A stretch of DNA of 64,000 nucleotides from contig NZ_JANIOF010000001.1 in the NCBI RefSeq assembly GCF_024733555.1, forward strand, positions 1,636,856 to 1,700,855, read 5' to 3'. The notes below the pieces were generated by a model. It had not been told where the DNA came from, did no database searches, and saw nothing but the letters and a program-made list of their open reading frames with translations. The DNA is from Paenibacillus sp. SC116. Lineage in GTDB: Bacteria > Bacillota > Bacilli > Paenibacillales > Paenibacillaceae. The stretch's first letter is position 1. Each line of letters starts with the position of its first letter. Shown here piece after piece: positions 28,280 to 36,782 of the stretch. A program made the translations under genes and the position numbers.

Positions 28280-28747
28280 TTATTGCTTGACTGCTGCATC
28301 AGTCTCATCTGGCGTTCGCGCAGACTTAGTTGGCGGCGAACGGCGAGCCGCCACACTGGCATACAACCCAGTGGCGGTATCTATCCAGCGCAGCAAATCA
28401 TGGATTCGATGTTGTTGGACTTCATAGGCGCTATCTAACGTATTCATCGTACGTGTAATCCAGCCGTCCACCTGTTCATGGACATGATTGACCGAGCCGC
28501 GTATGCGTGAAGATGTATCGCTCCATGCGGCACTTTCTTGGCTTACTCGCTCTACTGTATCAAGTAGATGCTGCCCTCGCTCGGTAATCGATCTCCCTTG
28601 CTGAATCAGCTGCAGCGTCTCTTTATGCAGCTCAACGAGCATGTGCTCTGTACGATGCATGAACTTCATCAGACGGTCCAGCAATAGCAAAGCGGCGGCG
28701 GCTGTAATAACGGAGAACAGCAGCACGATAGCAATGATCCAATCCAT
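28280..28747 (-). CDS. DUF948-domain protein (YtxG-like)
   Basis: A 155-residue membrane-anchored coiled-coil protein. The start is ATG 28747, 7 bases after GGAGGG. MDWIIAIVLLFSVITAAAALLLL is a signal-anchor, followed by a helical region with repeated hydrophobic positions. The DUF948 pairing with YtxH recalls the B. subtilis ytxGHJ stress operon; no ytxJ is present here. Function is unknown. Confidence 0.82.
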   Translation of the reverse strand: MDWIIAIVLLFSVITAAAALLLLDRLMKFMHRTEHMLVELHKETLQLIQQGRSITERGQHLLDTVERVSQESAAWSDTSSRIRGSVNHVHEQVDGWITRTMNTLDSAYEVQQHRIHDLLRWIDTATGLYASVAARRSPPTKSARTPDETDAAVKQ

Positions 28748-28823
28748 CGAATCCCTCCTTAACAACGGTCTTGACGGGCGAATGCCCATGTCATAGTGAC
28801 AGTATAAGAAGGTTGGGCTTGAC

Positions 28824-28985
28824 TTGACACAAGGGAACGAAAAAATATTTTCCGGTGTAGAAAAGGTGTGCTATTGGCAGATTGTCCATGTAGACTATCT
28901 ATACAGCGGTGAGAGATGGTTAGCAACAATAAGGAATGTTGAAGAATATACAGGGATGTGGCGCAGCGAAGAACATATACAGTAA
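28824..28985 (+). CDS. Candidate small protein of 53 residues
   Basis: A frame from TTG 28824 to TAA 28983-28985 reads like protein, with KVCYWQIVHVDYLYSGERW and an acidic end EEYTGMWRSEEHIQ. No ATG start exists, and the only purine stretch upstream, AAGAAGG at 28806-28812, is 11 bases away. It sits alone between two minus-strand genes. It may be a real small gene, the remnant of a larger one, or chance. Composition (aromatic and charged, no low complexity) is the main support. Confidence 0.35.
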   Translation: MTQGNEKIFSGVEKVCYWQIVHVDYLYSGERWLATIRNVEEYTGMWRSEEHIQ

Positions 28986-29011
28986 TTGGAGTAGAACAGG
29001 ATCACATTACC

Positions 29012-29284
29012 TTACATTTGATTATCAAACGGGTAGATGTATGAAAAAATGCTGATGGCAAGCAAAAAACTAACAACGAGTGCCTTGGCATAACTAGTCA
29101 TTTTGTATGGCATATACTTAATCCCTAAAGCAGCGATCCCCCATATGACTCCGAGGCTTAACGTTTTCGCTATATAGTTGCCATATAAAAAGCCGCCAAT
29201 CACAAGATACGCTAAAGATACTAAGCAAACACCAACAAAACTGAAAATTAAGACAGCGATGAAAATCTCTATGAGTTTATTCAC
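29012..29284 (-). CDS. Small three-helix membrane protein, unknown, copy 1
   Basis: A 90-residue hydrophobic protein. GTG 29284 (MNKLIEIFIAVLIF) lies 5 bases after GGAGG, so longer ATG starts are unlikely. Three membrane helices are visible: residues about 4-28, 36-52 and 60-83, with IPYPFD-like YIYPFDNQM at the end. It shares pattern and ending (SIFSYIYPFDNQM versus SIYLFQYPFGDGYLQ) with the gene 143 bases upstream, so they are tandem paralogs. Function unknown. Confidence 0.65.
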   Translation of the reverse strand: MNKLIEIFIAVLIFSFVGVCLVSLAYLVIGGFLYGNYIAKTLSLGVIWGIAALGIKYMPYKMTSYAKALVVSFLLAISIFSYIYPFDNQM

Positions 29285-29427
29285 TTGGACCTCCATTAGT
29301 ACTTTAGTACTTATAATCACATAACACCATAATATACCACCAAAGCAAATGACAACAATACTTGGTTATTTAAGAATACATAAAGACTGATAGAGTTGTA
29401 CGCTTTCTATCTGTATATCCATCTAAT

Positions 29428-29706
29428 CTATTGCAAATACCCATCGCCAAATGGATACTGAAATAAGTAAATACTAATCACACTCAGCAATATGATAATT
29501 AGAGCTTTGGCAACGTTGTTTAAATTAAAGGGAGCAGCCTTAGCATACAAAGCTACAATAGCCCACACAACTACTATTCCTAATATCTTTGCAACGATGG
29601 AGTCGAACCAATAACCTGAAATTAGAAGTAGGGCTACCGATCCTAGGCTGACCCCAACGATACCAAAGGCTACTGCAACAATGCCAAACTCTATTATTTT
29701 TCTCAT
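29428..29706 (-). CDS. Small three-helix membrane protein, unknown, copy 2
   Basis: A 92-residue paralog of the adjacent downstream gene, starting MRKIIEFGIVAVAFGIVGVSLGSVALL behind GGAGAG. Hydrophobic helices fall at similar positions, and both carry a central [ILV]AKxL[GS] motif followed by VxWAI or VIWGI, then YAKA or YAKAL. No enzyme motif. Such pairs of small membrane proteins may act together; nothing in the context says more. Confidence 0.65.
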   Translation of the reverse strand: MRKIIEFGIVAVAFGIVGVSLGSVALLLISGYWFDSIVAKILGIVVVWAIVALYAKAAPFNLNNVAKALIIILLSVISIYLFQYPFGDGYLQ

Positions 29707-29763
29707 TCAGCTCTCCAAGATAACTTTCTCATTCACATTCGTATTCTTTCTTCTAATGCACAG

Positions 29764-29808
29764 AAAAAACCTGCCTACACCCATAATGTATGGATAGCTG
29801 ACAGGTTT
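29764..29808 (-). terminator. Terminator after the amidohydrolase gene
   Basis: AAAAAACCTG (29764-29773) faces CAGGTTT (29802-29808) with further TAG pairing inside. The A-run gives a U-tract in the minus direction, between the amidohydrolase gene and the small membrane protein gene. Confidence 0.65.
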
Positions 29809-29903
29809 CGGATTAAATATTGTTATATCATGCATGTTCAAATGACAATAGTTCACGCGCGTAGCGATATCATGGCCACAATCATGATTAGCCTACAATG
29901 ATG

Positions 29904-31118
29904 CTATAGTGTTCCCCTTACAACATTGCCTTGGAACACGACAGCCTTACGCGCTGGTCTTCTGGCCACCACTTCAGCCGAACAGCTTGCCTCAAAGAAG
30001 ATCATGTCCGCTTTGTCTCCTACCAGCGGCCATAGGCGGTTGCCCTGCTCATCCAGCGTCTTGCGCCCACCTGTAATAAAGGTCAACGCTCCTGTGAGAG
30101 AACGCTCATCAATCCAACGATAACGCTCTGCAAGCAAAGTTGCTTTCTCTAACACATCGCCTGTTCCAAATGGAGCCCATGAATCATAGAAGCCGTCACA
30201 TCCGAGAGCAACGGTAATTCCCTTTTCATGCATTTGCGGTACTGGGATAGGGCGGCTGCTGGCAACAGTCGTCATAATCGAGACACCGAGCGCTGCAAAA
30301 CGATCAATCATATCGTTCACCTGTATTTGTGGCGCATCCCCTAACGCAAATGCATGGCTAATCGCCATTCGGTTATGCCATCCCGCTTCCTCCGTCAAGT
30401 CAGCAATGCGCTTCATCGTATGCAAGCCTAGCGTAGATGCATCATGCAAATGGATATCCACATCTGCATTCGCCTCTACTGCAATGTCCATCATTAGCCC
30501 CAGCGACTTCTCAATGTCACCGTCTACGCCGCCTGGATCTAGGCCCCCAACATGAGTGGCGCCTTCCCTCATCGCCTGCCTCATCAATGCTCCCGCATCG
30601 GAACGCAGCAAGCCATGCTGCGGGAATGCGACGATTTCTGCCGTCATGCGATCACTGTACGTATCCAATGCCCGGCGAACGCCTTCGAGATTTTTCAACC
30701 CAACATGCGGATCAATATTAACGTGAGTACGAATATGTGTCGCACCGAATGAAGAAATAAGCTCCAGCATCGCTTCTGCTCGTGTTTGAATCGAGTCCAA
30801 CAGCAAGATGGATTCCTTTGCTTCCATATCCAAACGCTCAATCAAATTTTTGACTGGCTTGCATGATTTCCATCCGTAACCGAGATAAGTCTTGTCCAGG
30901 TGGTTATGATTTTCTTGAAAAGATGGCAAGGCCAATTTTCCATTCGCATCATGCCTCTGAAATTCTGTCTCCAACTGACGATCAGCGGGTACAATTTGCT
31001 GGATTACTCCATTTTCGATGAAAAGATGAACAGGTTCCGACAAGGTGTGAAATACACCATCTTCATCTTCTTGGAAGCCACTGTCTAAACGAACGTTTGT
31101 TATCCAATATGCGCTCAT
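29904..31118 (-). CDS. Amidohydrolase, cytosine-deaminase-like
   Basis: Metal-dependent TIM-barrel hydrolase of 404 residues. Metal and active-site motifs are FQENHNHLDK, HIRTHVNIDPH, VDIHLHDAS, MAISHAFALGD and VALGCDGFYDSWAPFG, matching the cytosine deaminase subgroup with HxH, Glu/His and Asp. The subgroup includes deaminases of cytosine, isoguanine and other pyrimidines, so the exact substrate is open. It is monocistronic, with a terminator behind and about 355 bases before the next gene upstream. Confidence 0.85.
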   Translation of the reverse strand: MSAYWITNVRLDSGFQEDEDGVFHTLSEPVHLFIENGVIQQIVPADRQLETEFQRHDANGKLALPSFQENHNHLDKTYLGYGWKSCKPVKNLIERLDMEAKESILLLDSIQTRAEAMLELISSFGATHIRTHVNIDPHVGLKNLEGVRRALDTYSDRMTAEIVAFPQHGLLRSDAGALMRQAMREGATHVGGLDPGGVDGDIEKSLGLMMDIAVEANADVDIHLHDASTLGLHTMKRIADLTEEAGWHNRMAISHAFALGDAPQIQVNDMIDRFAALGVSIMTTVASSRPIPVPQMHEKGITVALGCDGFYDSWAPFGTGDVLEKATLLAERYRWIDERSLTGALTFITGGRKTLDEQGNRLWPLVGDKADMIFFEASCSAEVVARRPARKAVVFQGNVVRGTL

Positions 31119-31473
31119 TGCTGTATCAGCCTTTCTGTATGCAAGATCGTGAAAATGACTCTATCTATGAGATTAGCACATCTTGGAACGTTAGAAACAT
31201 ACGGATATCATATTACGATCATATCAATAAACGTATATACCAATCCTAAATAAATGCGAATATAAGCCAATGAAGCACCCTATCCTCGGAAGGATGTATC
31301 ATTACTTTACATAGACGCACAAGCACATTGAAATACATCGGATTGCAACATAAAAAGACCAGCCATCAGGCCGGTCTCATTTCTAATTCACATGTTGAAA
31401 GGGGTACAGGATGATTGCATGGATCCAAAAAGTATCTAATCCCCCTTGTACATCCCATCAGTCATCCAGCTTA
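31119..31473. other. Intergenic gap with terminator
   Basis: This 355-base AT-rich gap should hold the amidohydrolase promoter, but I cannot fix one. The only clear element is the stem at 31352-31377, described separately. Confidence 0.5.
31352..31377 (-). terminator. Terminator after the HTH regulator gene
   Basis: AGACCAGCC (31356-31364) pairs with GGCCGGTCT (31369-31377), with one mismatch. The A-run at 31352-31356 becomes a U-tract in the minus direction. Confidence 0.8.
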
Positions 31474-32136
31474 TTAGCTATCTGACGAAGACTGCCTGTT
31501 ACGTATCCGATACGTACATCTACTGCCCTGCTTCGCTAAACATTCAAGCCGTTCTACATCAGCTCCAAGCAATTCTCGGAACAGCTCCAATTCACAATGA
31601 CAAGGATATTCATACGCTTGTGCAACTTGGGCAATTGGACAATTATATTCATGCAGCAGCCATTCCTCATCAGACAACTGCTCTGTTTCTACCATATATC
31701 CGCCTGCATCCTGAATGCTGCTCAGCTGTTGAACACGCTCACTGAACGTCTTCCCTATCATAGAAGATTCATATTTACGCTTTAAAGAACGACGTCGACC
31801 TTCAAATAGCTGTTGAACACTATTATCCGTACCGCTATCATTTCCTTCTACTTCATGCAGCAAATCCAATAGCAGCTGATGGTATTGCTTCGGAAACTGC
31901 TCATCGCCTTGTGCAGAGATGCGGTATAACTGCAATGGTCGACCCATAGGCTGCTTGACCTGCTCGGTTTCCAGCACATTCTCTTCGATCCCTTGATGAA
32001 GATGGCGTCTAACACCCATCTCAGTTAATCCCAAACGCTCTGCAAGCTGAGCCGCAGACATTGGGCCGTTTCTCTTAAGCAGCATGAGCAGCAAATTACG
32101 AGTTGACGGTTTCTGTTGCGCTCGATTCACTGGCAT
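31474..32136 (-). CDS. HTH regulator with C-terminal cysteine cluster (COG2345/SufR-like)
   Basis: A 220-residue DNA-binding protein. The winged helix is residues about 14-60 (LLLMLLKRNGPMSAAQLAERLGLTEMGVRRHL). The C-terminal domain has five Cys spaced C-X12-C-X1-C-X17-C-X7-C (NCPI, PCHC, LECL, RCTY), similar to the Fe-S sensing SufR group. An iron-sulfur or redox sensing role is inferred from family. No suf gene is adjacent. It has its own terminator. Target genes are unknown. Confidence 0.75.
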   Translation of the reverse strand: MPVNRAQQKPSTRNLLLMLLKRNGPMSAAQLAERLGLTEMGVRRHLHQGIEENVLETEQVKQPMGRPLQLYRISAQGDEQFPKQYHQLLLDLLHEVEGNDSGTDNSVQQLFEGRRRSLKRKYESSMIGKTFSERVQQLSSIQDAGGYMVETEQLSDEEWLLHEYNCPIAQVAQAYEYPCHCELELFRELLGADVERLECLAKQGSRCTYRIRNRQSSSDS

Positions 32137-32222
32137 TCACCTTTTTAACGGTCATTTAGTACCGTCATTGTAACGCATATCATACATCTTGTAAATTCAA
32201 TGACATTCTACGCCTTTACGAA

Positions 32223-32657
32223 TTAAACTTGCAGTGCAGGCAATTCCTTCTGTAAGAAACGATGTACACTTTCGCTGAATTGACGCATCGTAACATCCAA
32301 ATTTTTAAATAACGGATGCACACCTTCACGCTTCCACTTCTCATAATCCTGAACAAGAGGTCTACGCAAAGCTACTAATTGAATCAAGACTTGATGCAAT
32401 TCTTCATCCATTGCTCCCGCTTCAGCAATAATATCTACAATATCTTCATAACTGCTGGCATCACGCAAAATAAAGCCGTCAATTAATAGCGAGCCGACAT
32501 CCGTAACAATCTCAATGGCAATATGCAAAGCTCGTTCTTGGGCCAAATGATCTACAATCGAACCGCTCCAATTTGATGTTAAGCTGCCTACTGCCTGTTC
32601 TAGCAATTGGGCTTGATCCAAACGATTATCAATCTGTTGACGATTTACGTAATACAT
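32223..32657 (-). CDS. YutE/HepT-like DUF86 protein
   Basis: A 144-residue helical protein starting at MYYVNRQQID. HepT-family toxins carry R-X4-6-H-X-Y; here the matching site is RRPLVQDY, so Gln replaces His. This suggests loss of RNase activity or a YutE-type housekeeping variant. No nucleotidyltransferase antitoxin (MntA) lies alongside. GFILRDASSYEDIVDII is the conserved family core. The start behind GGGGG is only moderately supported. I would not call it a toxin-antitoxin system. Confidence 0.75.
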   Translation of the reverse strand: MYYVNRQQIDNRLDQAQLLEQAVGSLTSNWSGSIVDHLAQERALHIAIEIVTDVGSLLIDGFILRDASSYEDIVDIIAEAGAMDEELHQVLIQLVALRRPLVQDYEKWKREGVHPLFKNLDVTMRQFSESVHRFLQKELPALQV

Positions 32658-32688
32658 AGCACAGCCCCCATACGAGTCATAGTGGATC

Positions 32689-32716
32689 AAAAAGAGGCTT
32701 TCAGCAAATGAAAGCC
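32689..32716 (-). terminator. Strong terminator after the methyltransferase gene
   Basis: GGCTTTCA (32696-32703) pairs perfectly with TGAAAGCC (32709-32716) around 5 bases, and AAAAAGA at 32689-32695 gives TCTTTTT in the minus direction. Confidence 0.9.
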
Positions 32717-32796
32717 CTTTCTGCCTCTAATTATTATTTAACCACACTTGGGGATTTACTGTCATCCTTATCCTTTAGACGAATTCATTATTGTTG

Positions 32797-33756
32797 TTAT
32801 TTGCGTCGAGACTTATTAACGCGTGTTCGAGTATTCCTCTTCGTTCGTGATTGTTTCCTACCAGATCGCACAGTTACACGCCTATTTGAAGCAGCTTGTC
32901 GCTTCGTAGAGTGAGCATTTTCCAAGGATGACCCTGGTGCTGTCGCGCTCTTGCCTGTCTGTTCAGCTTGATGCCCCACCTTTTGCTTCGTCGATTGTTC
33001 GTCTACGCGGAGCTCCTCTTGCCATGTTATCTGATCTTTTTTATTCTGTACTTTTCGCAAATCTATATCCACTTCAAATGGCCGCTCAGCTTCCACCGCA
33101 TGCTTCTTTACTGCCTGTCGCTGTTCCGTGACCGATTGTGGTTCCTCTAGCTCACGGTGTGACCACTCTCTTAGTTCTCTTTCTTGAATGGGACTTTTGA
33201 TGACGAGCAAATGCAGCATGAGCTGATAAGCTACATTCATCTGCGACTGCCTTAATCGACGAAGCTCCACTTCATCATAAAGACATTGATACTCTGGAAA
33301 ATAGAAGTACTCCATTCGCAGCAGCCGCAAATCCATGCTTTCTTCTGATGTAATCTCTCCATTCGATAGAAGCAAAGACCAATTTTCACTAAGTGGATGG
33401 ATAAAGTCCTCTTCATCTAGCATCGAATTCGAATACGGGGACCAATGACGAGCAGAATGTTCATTAAATAAATGCAGATAATGAGGATGAGTAAGATGCG
33501 AGCTTACATGTGCATAGGGTACGACAAGGCAAACGAGTGCCCTATCTTGGCTTACCCGATAGATTTCACGCATGATATATGTCAGATCATTCACATATTG
33601 GAGCAAATGTGATGCCATTACAAACTGTACATGATTCGAGGGAAACGGAACTCCATCGTTCAGATCATGAACGAGGTCAACATCTGCATATGGATGCTTA
33701 TCAATGCCTATGCAATGAGAATGCTTATTCCGTCCACAGCCCAAGTCTATCCTCAC
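32797..33756 (-). CDS. SAM methyltransferase with long basic C-terminal tail
   Basis: A 319-residue cytosolic protein. Residues 1-110 form a class I methyltransferase core: MRIDLGCGRNKHSHCIGID as motif I and HDLNDGVPFPSNHVQFVMASHLLQYV as motifs II-III. Residues about 200-319 are low complexity and strongly basic, ending in TRTRVNKSRRK, which suggests nucleic-acid or polyanion binding. The start is GTG 33756; the ribosome site is weak. Substrate unknown. The combination of the domains is unusual and worth checking. Confidence 0.7.
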   Translation of the reverse strand: MRIDLGCGRNKHSHCIGIDKHPYADVDLVHDLNDGVPFPSNHVQFVMASHLLQYVNDLTYIMREIYRVSQDRALVCLVVPYAHVSSHLTHPHYLHLFNEHSARHWSPYSNSMLDEEDFIHPLSENWSLLLSNGEITSEESMDLRLLRMEYFYFPEYQCLYDEVELRRLRQSQMNVAYQLMLHLLVIKSPIQERELREWSHRELEEPQSVTEQRQAVKKHAVEAERPFEVDIDLRKVQNKKDQITWQEELRVDEQSTKQKVGHQAEQTGKSATAPGSSLENAHSTKRQAASNRRVTVRSGRKQSRTKRNTRTRVNKSRRK

Positions 33757-33888
33757 CGGTCTTCACATCCTTCAATCGCAGCTATAAATTTAGTACAGTC
33801 TATTCGCTGCACATAAGACCAGTTTGTACAGCCGCCTTGTAGCCCGTATTTTTCCGCGAACAACCTTGCCCGCTTTCTACTTATAGGC

Positions 33889-34299
33889 TCATTTGTCGGA
33901 ATCCTTTTTATTGTCATCCTTTTTGAGAACAGACATGATTTGCTTAATACGATCTGGGAGAGGAAGTCCAAGGCGTCCATAGTTCTCTGTAATACTTAAC
34001 AGCTCATTCACCATATAAAAGCAAATAGCTCCATCTCTAAACCCTTTCGTGCCAAAAAGCAAATCCATATGATACGCCATCCCGATAATGAGCAGCATGA
34101 GCGCTTTTTTGGCCAGACCCCAGAATCCAGCATTACTGCTTAATCCTTTTCCCTCTCGAATAGAAGCTGCAAGACCGGACAAATAGTCAATCACAATCAT
34201 TAGCATAAATAGTGTAATTAACGGATCCCACGTACCAAACAAAAAGGTAAGAATCCCGCCCGTTACACCCGCGAACATGTTCAATGCCAATTGGTTCAT
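33889..34299 (-). CDS. Phage-type holin (TcdE/Bhl family), orphan
   Basis: A 136-residue protein with three membrane segments: TGGILTFLFGTWDPLITLFMLMIVIDYLSG, then ALMLLIIGMAYHMDLLF, then a region before the basic tail KKDDNKKDSDK. IVIDYLSGLAASIREGKGLSS is the diagnostic motif of phage_holin_4 proteins. No endolysin, tail or capsid gene is near, so it is a domesticated or stranded holin. Such proteins can export toxins or murein hydrolases; this is only inference. Confidence 0.8.
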   Translation of the reverse strand: MNQLALNMFAGVTGGILTFLFGTWDPLITLFMLMIVIDYLSGLAASIREGKGLSSNAGFWGLAKKALMLLIIGMAYHMDLLFGTKGFRDGAICFYMVNELLSITENYGRLGLPLPDRIKQIMSVLKKDDNKKDSDK

Positions 34300-34423
34300 C
34301 CCTGTTCCTCCTTATCCTTTAAGGGATGATATATTGTATTCGACTTGTCCAGTGCTGGCACGGCAGGACGACTATGAGTTAAAGCTTGTACACCTGATAT
34401 TTTCTTAGTAAAAATACATAGCC

Positions 34424-34459
34424 AAAAAACCTATCCCCTGTTCGACATAAAGGAATAGG
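34424..34459 (-). terminator. Terminator after the lipoprotein gene
   Basis: AAAAAACCTATCCC (34424-34437) faces GGAATAGG (34452-34459); the pairing has one mismatch. The A-run supplies a U-tract in the minus direction. Confidence 0.7.
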
Positions 34460-34510
34460 CTGTTTCAATTCTTATAGGCTTATCAAATATTGTTCTTTAT
34501 TGATTAGTCT

Positions 34511-35206
34511 CTACTTATTCTTAGTTTCTCGGTCTTGTAACTGTTCCTCAAGCCGCTTCTTATCCTCCAAATACAGCTTATGACTTTCTTCCTCGGCTCG
34601 TTTCTGTTCCTCCTCGCTTAATTGCGGCTTGTTCCACATGGATGGCCTAGCGTTCTTAACAGCCTGTTGTATCCTTTGTTCAAAAGACTCCATACTCATT
34701 CCTTCTAAAGATCCTTGAAAATGCTTAACGCCACCGTATTTATCCGCATCATAGACGACTTCATTATCGTCATCTATTGCAAATATCCCTTGATAATATC
34801 CGACGACAGCATACGCTTCTTCTGTAATGGGACCATCATATTTGTTTAAGAAAAGTACACTCTTTGTGTGCGGAGCCGAGTTAAGACTGCCTATGTCAAT
34901 AATTTTAATGGTTTGACCTGCTAACTTTGGATCTCCCTCTAACACTTTATTAATCTTGATGTCGTTAAGCTCAAAATTCGCCCCTGAAACGTTAACGCGT
35001 TCCGTTTTATTCGTCCATTCAGCTTCTACAATATATTCAGCATCATAGGCAAGCTCTTCAAGCGCCATATAATGAGTAGCCACCGAAACCATACCGTAAA
35101 ATGGTTGCTCTACTTCTTTTGGGGCTGTGCTATGTTTTTGACCACACGCAGACATGGTTGCAACGATTAATACAAATAAGATAAAGGTCAAGAATTGATT
35201 TTTCAT
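34511..35206 (-). CDS. Putative lipoprotein, unknown function
   Basis: A 231-residue secreted lipoprotein. The signal peptide FILFVLIVATMSAC ends with the lipidated Cys near residue 21. The mature domain (residues about 45-160) is beta-rich, with VEAEWTNKTERVNVSGANFEL and TIKIIDIGSLNSAPHTKSVLFLNKY, and resembles exposed Ig-like or OB-like extracellular domains. The last 45 residues are a charged coiled coil ending EEQLQDRETKNK. No enzyme motif. Unrecognised. Confidence 0.7.
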   Translation of the reverse strand: MKNQFLTFILFVLIVATMSACGQKHSTAPKEVEQPFYGMVSVATHYMALEELAYDAEYIVEAEWTNKTERVNVSGANFELNDIKINKVLEGDPKLAGQTIKIIDIGSLNSAPHTKSVLFLNKYDGPITEEAYAVVGYYQGIFAIDDDNEVVYDADKYGGVKHFQGSLEGMSMESFEQRIQQAVKNARPSMWNKPQLSEEEQKRAEEESHKLYLEDKKRLEEQLQDRETKNK

Positions 35207-35311
35207 CTAATATCCTGCTCCTTGTCTGTAGATAAAGACTATAAACTAGTTCATATCATTTCATTGCAGTTCAAATGAACATGAAAACCACTCTAACTGT
35301 TAAAACTAAAT

Positions 35312-35376
35312 AAAGGCATCTTTACAGAATGACCGAGTCGATTGTTCACCAACGTCATTTGCAAGATGCCTTCTTT
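35312..35376. terminator. Hairpin between lipoprotein and GH4 genes
   Basis: AAAGGCATCTT (35312-35322) pairs with AAGATGCCTTCTTT (35363-35376) across a loop of about 40 bases. A second inverted repeat, CAAGTAGCG (35381-35389) with CGCTACTTG (35407-35415), lies closer to the GH4 stop. One or both may terminate the GH4 transcript. Confidence 0.5.
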
Positions 35377-35446
35377 ATTTTCAAGTAGCGTTCACTCGAA
35401 AATAATCGCTACTTGGCGCTATGCATTCTTATATTATCTTCCCGCA

Positions 35447-36757
35447 CTATTTACGAAAGAAGTTCGGCAAGTACTCTCGGTTCGCTTCCAACATCTCATC
35501 CAACAGCTTCTTCGCTACTTCAATCGAAGGAACGAGCGGATGATGAACAAGTGCTTGTAATGCAATGCCGCGATCCCCCGTAATCGCAGCTTCAATCGTC
35601 AGCTGCTCATACACCTTCACCGCATGCATCAAGCCTTTTACATGCTCAGGCACATTGCGTGGAGGAAGAGCGATTGGCCCTTGTGCCGTAACGACACAGT
35701 TCACCTCGATACTAGCATCAGCTGGCAGGAAGTCATAGATGTTACCGTTCGCAACGTTCAACGTCTGAATATCTTTGCGATCGTTGTAGATCGAGGTCAT
35801 TAGATTTACCGCTGCTTCGGAGTAATAAGCGCCACCGCGCTGTTCCAACTGCTTTGGCTTCTCACGCAAGCTCGGATCTTTGTACAACTCGAACAACTCT
35901 TCTTCTACGCGGCTTACGACGTCGGCACGAGTACCGTTCTTCTCCATCGCTTCCTTCATCTCGTTGAACATATAATCCGTCATATAGAAATATTTCAGAT
36001 AATAGGTCGGAATGCCACCAAGCGACTTCAAGAAGTCGGCATCCCAGCCTACAGTTGGCACGTTCTTCGCCGTGTATGCCATACCGCCGGACAAGATTTC
36101 AGGCAGCTTCTCTTCGCCTTTAACTTGGCAAGAAGTAACCCAATGAAGGTGATTGATGCCCACGAACTCTGGCAATACGTCTTTCTCGGACACTTCATAT
36201 TGCGCAGCTAGGAACTTTTGCACATTGATTGGAGAGTTGCAAAGACCAATCGAGCGAACACGGCTGTACTTTGCCACCGCCTCTGTTACGATACCTGCAG
36301 GATTTGTAAAGTTCAGCATCCACGCATTTGGCGCAAGCTCTTCAATATCGCGGCAAATATCCAAAATGATAGGAACGGTACGAAGCGCTTTGAACATCCC
36401 ACCTGGACCTGTCGTCTCTTGACCGATTACGCCGTGTGTGATCGGAATATGCTCGTCTCTCTTGCGAGCTTCAAGCAATCCGACGCGCATTTGCGTAGAT
36501 ACGAAGTCAGCGCCTTCAATAGCTTGACGACGATCAAGCGTAAGATGAACCTCAATCGGAAGTCCGGATTCCTCCACCATGCGTTTGGCCAAGTTTCCTA
36601 CGATATCTAGCTTGTGCTTGCCTTGCTCAATATCTACAAGCCATAATTCACGAATCGGCATTTGATCGTAATTGCGAATAAACCCTTCTACGATCTCCGG
36701 TGTATAAGATGAACCTCCACCAATAACTGCAATCTTCAACCCAGAACGTTGTGTCAT
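35447..36757 (-). CDS. licH: GH4 6-phospho-beta-glucosidase
   Basis: NAD+ and Mn2+-dependent 6-phospho-glycosidase of family GH4, cytosolic, 436 residues. The dinucleotide loop is IAVIGGGSSYTPEIVEGFIRNY. The metal-binding Cys is in LCNSPINVQ and the His in FVGINHLHW. Family members hydrolyse phosphorylated cellobiose or chitobiose. It is 25 bases after the sugar kinase gene and is likely in one operon with it. No PTS component is in the window, so uptake and phosphorylation of the disaccharide must come from elsewhere. Confidence 0.92.
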   Translation of the reverse strand: MTQRSGLKIAVIGGGSSYTPEIVEGFIRNYDQMPIRELWLVDIEQGKHKLDIVGNLAKRMVEESGLPIEVHLTLDRRQAIEGADFVSTQMRVGLLEARKRDEHIPITHGVIGQETTGPGGMFKALRTVPIILDICRDIEELAPNAWMLNFTNPAGIVTEAVAKYSRVRSIGLCNSPINVQKFLAAQYEVSEKDVLPEFVGINHLHWVTSCQVKGEEKLPEILSGGMAYTAKNVPTVGWDADFLKSLGGIPTYYLKYFYMTDYMFNEMKEAMEKNGTRADVVSRVEEELFELYKDPSLREKPKQLEQRGGAYYSEAAVNLMTSIYNDRKDIQTLNVANGNIYDFLPADASIEVNCVVTAQGPIALPPRNVPEHVKGLMHAVKVYEQLTIEAAITGDRGIALQALVHHPLVPSIEVAKKLLDEMLEANREYLPNFFRK

Positions 36758-36782
36758 CCAGCTCTCCTCCTCATTATGTACA

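Noticed and set aside
32223-32657. Type VII (HepT/MntA) toxin-antitoxin system
   Set aside because: No MntA partner and the catalytic His position is Gln.
33889-34299. Prophage region around the holin
   Set aside because: No other phage gene, integrase or att site in either direction.
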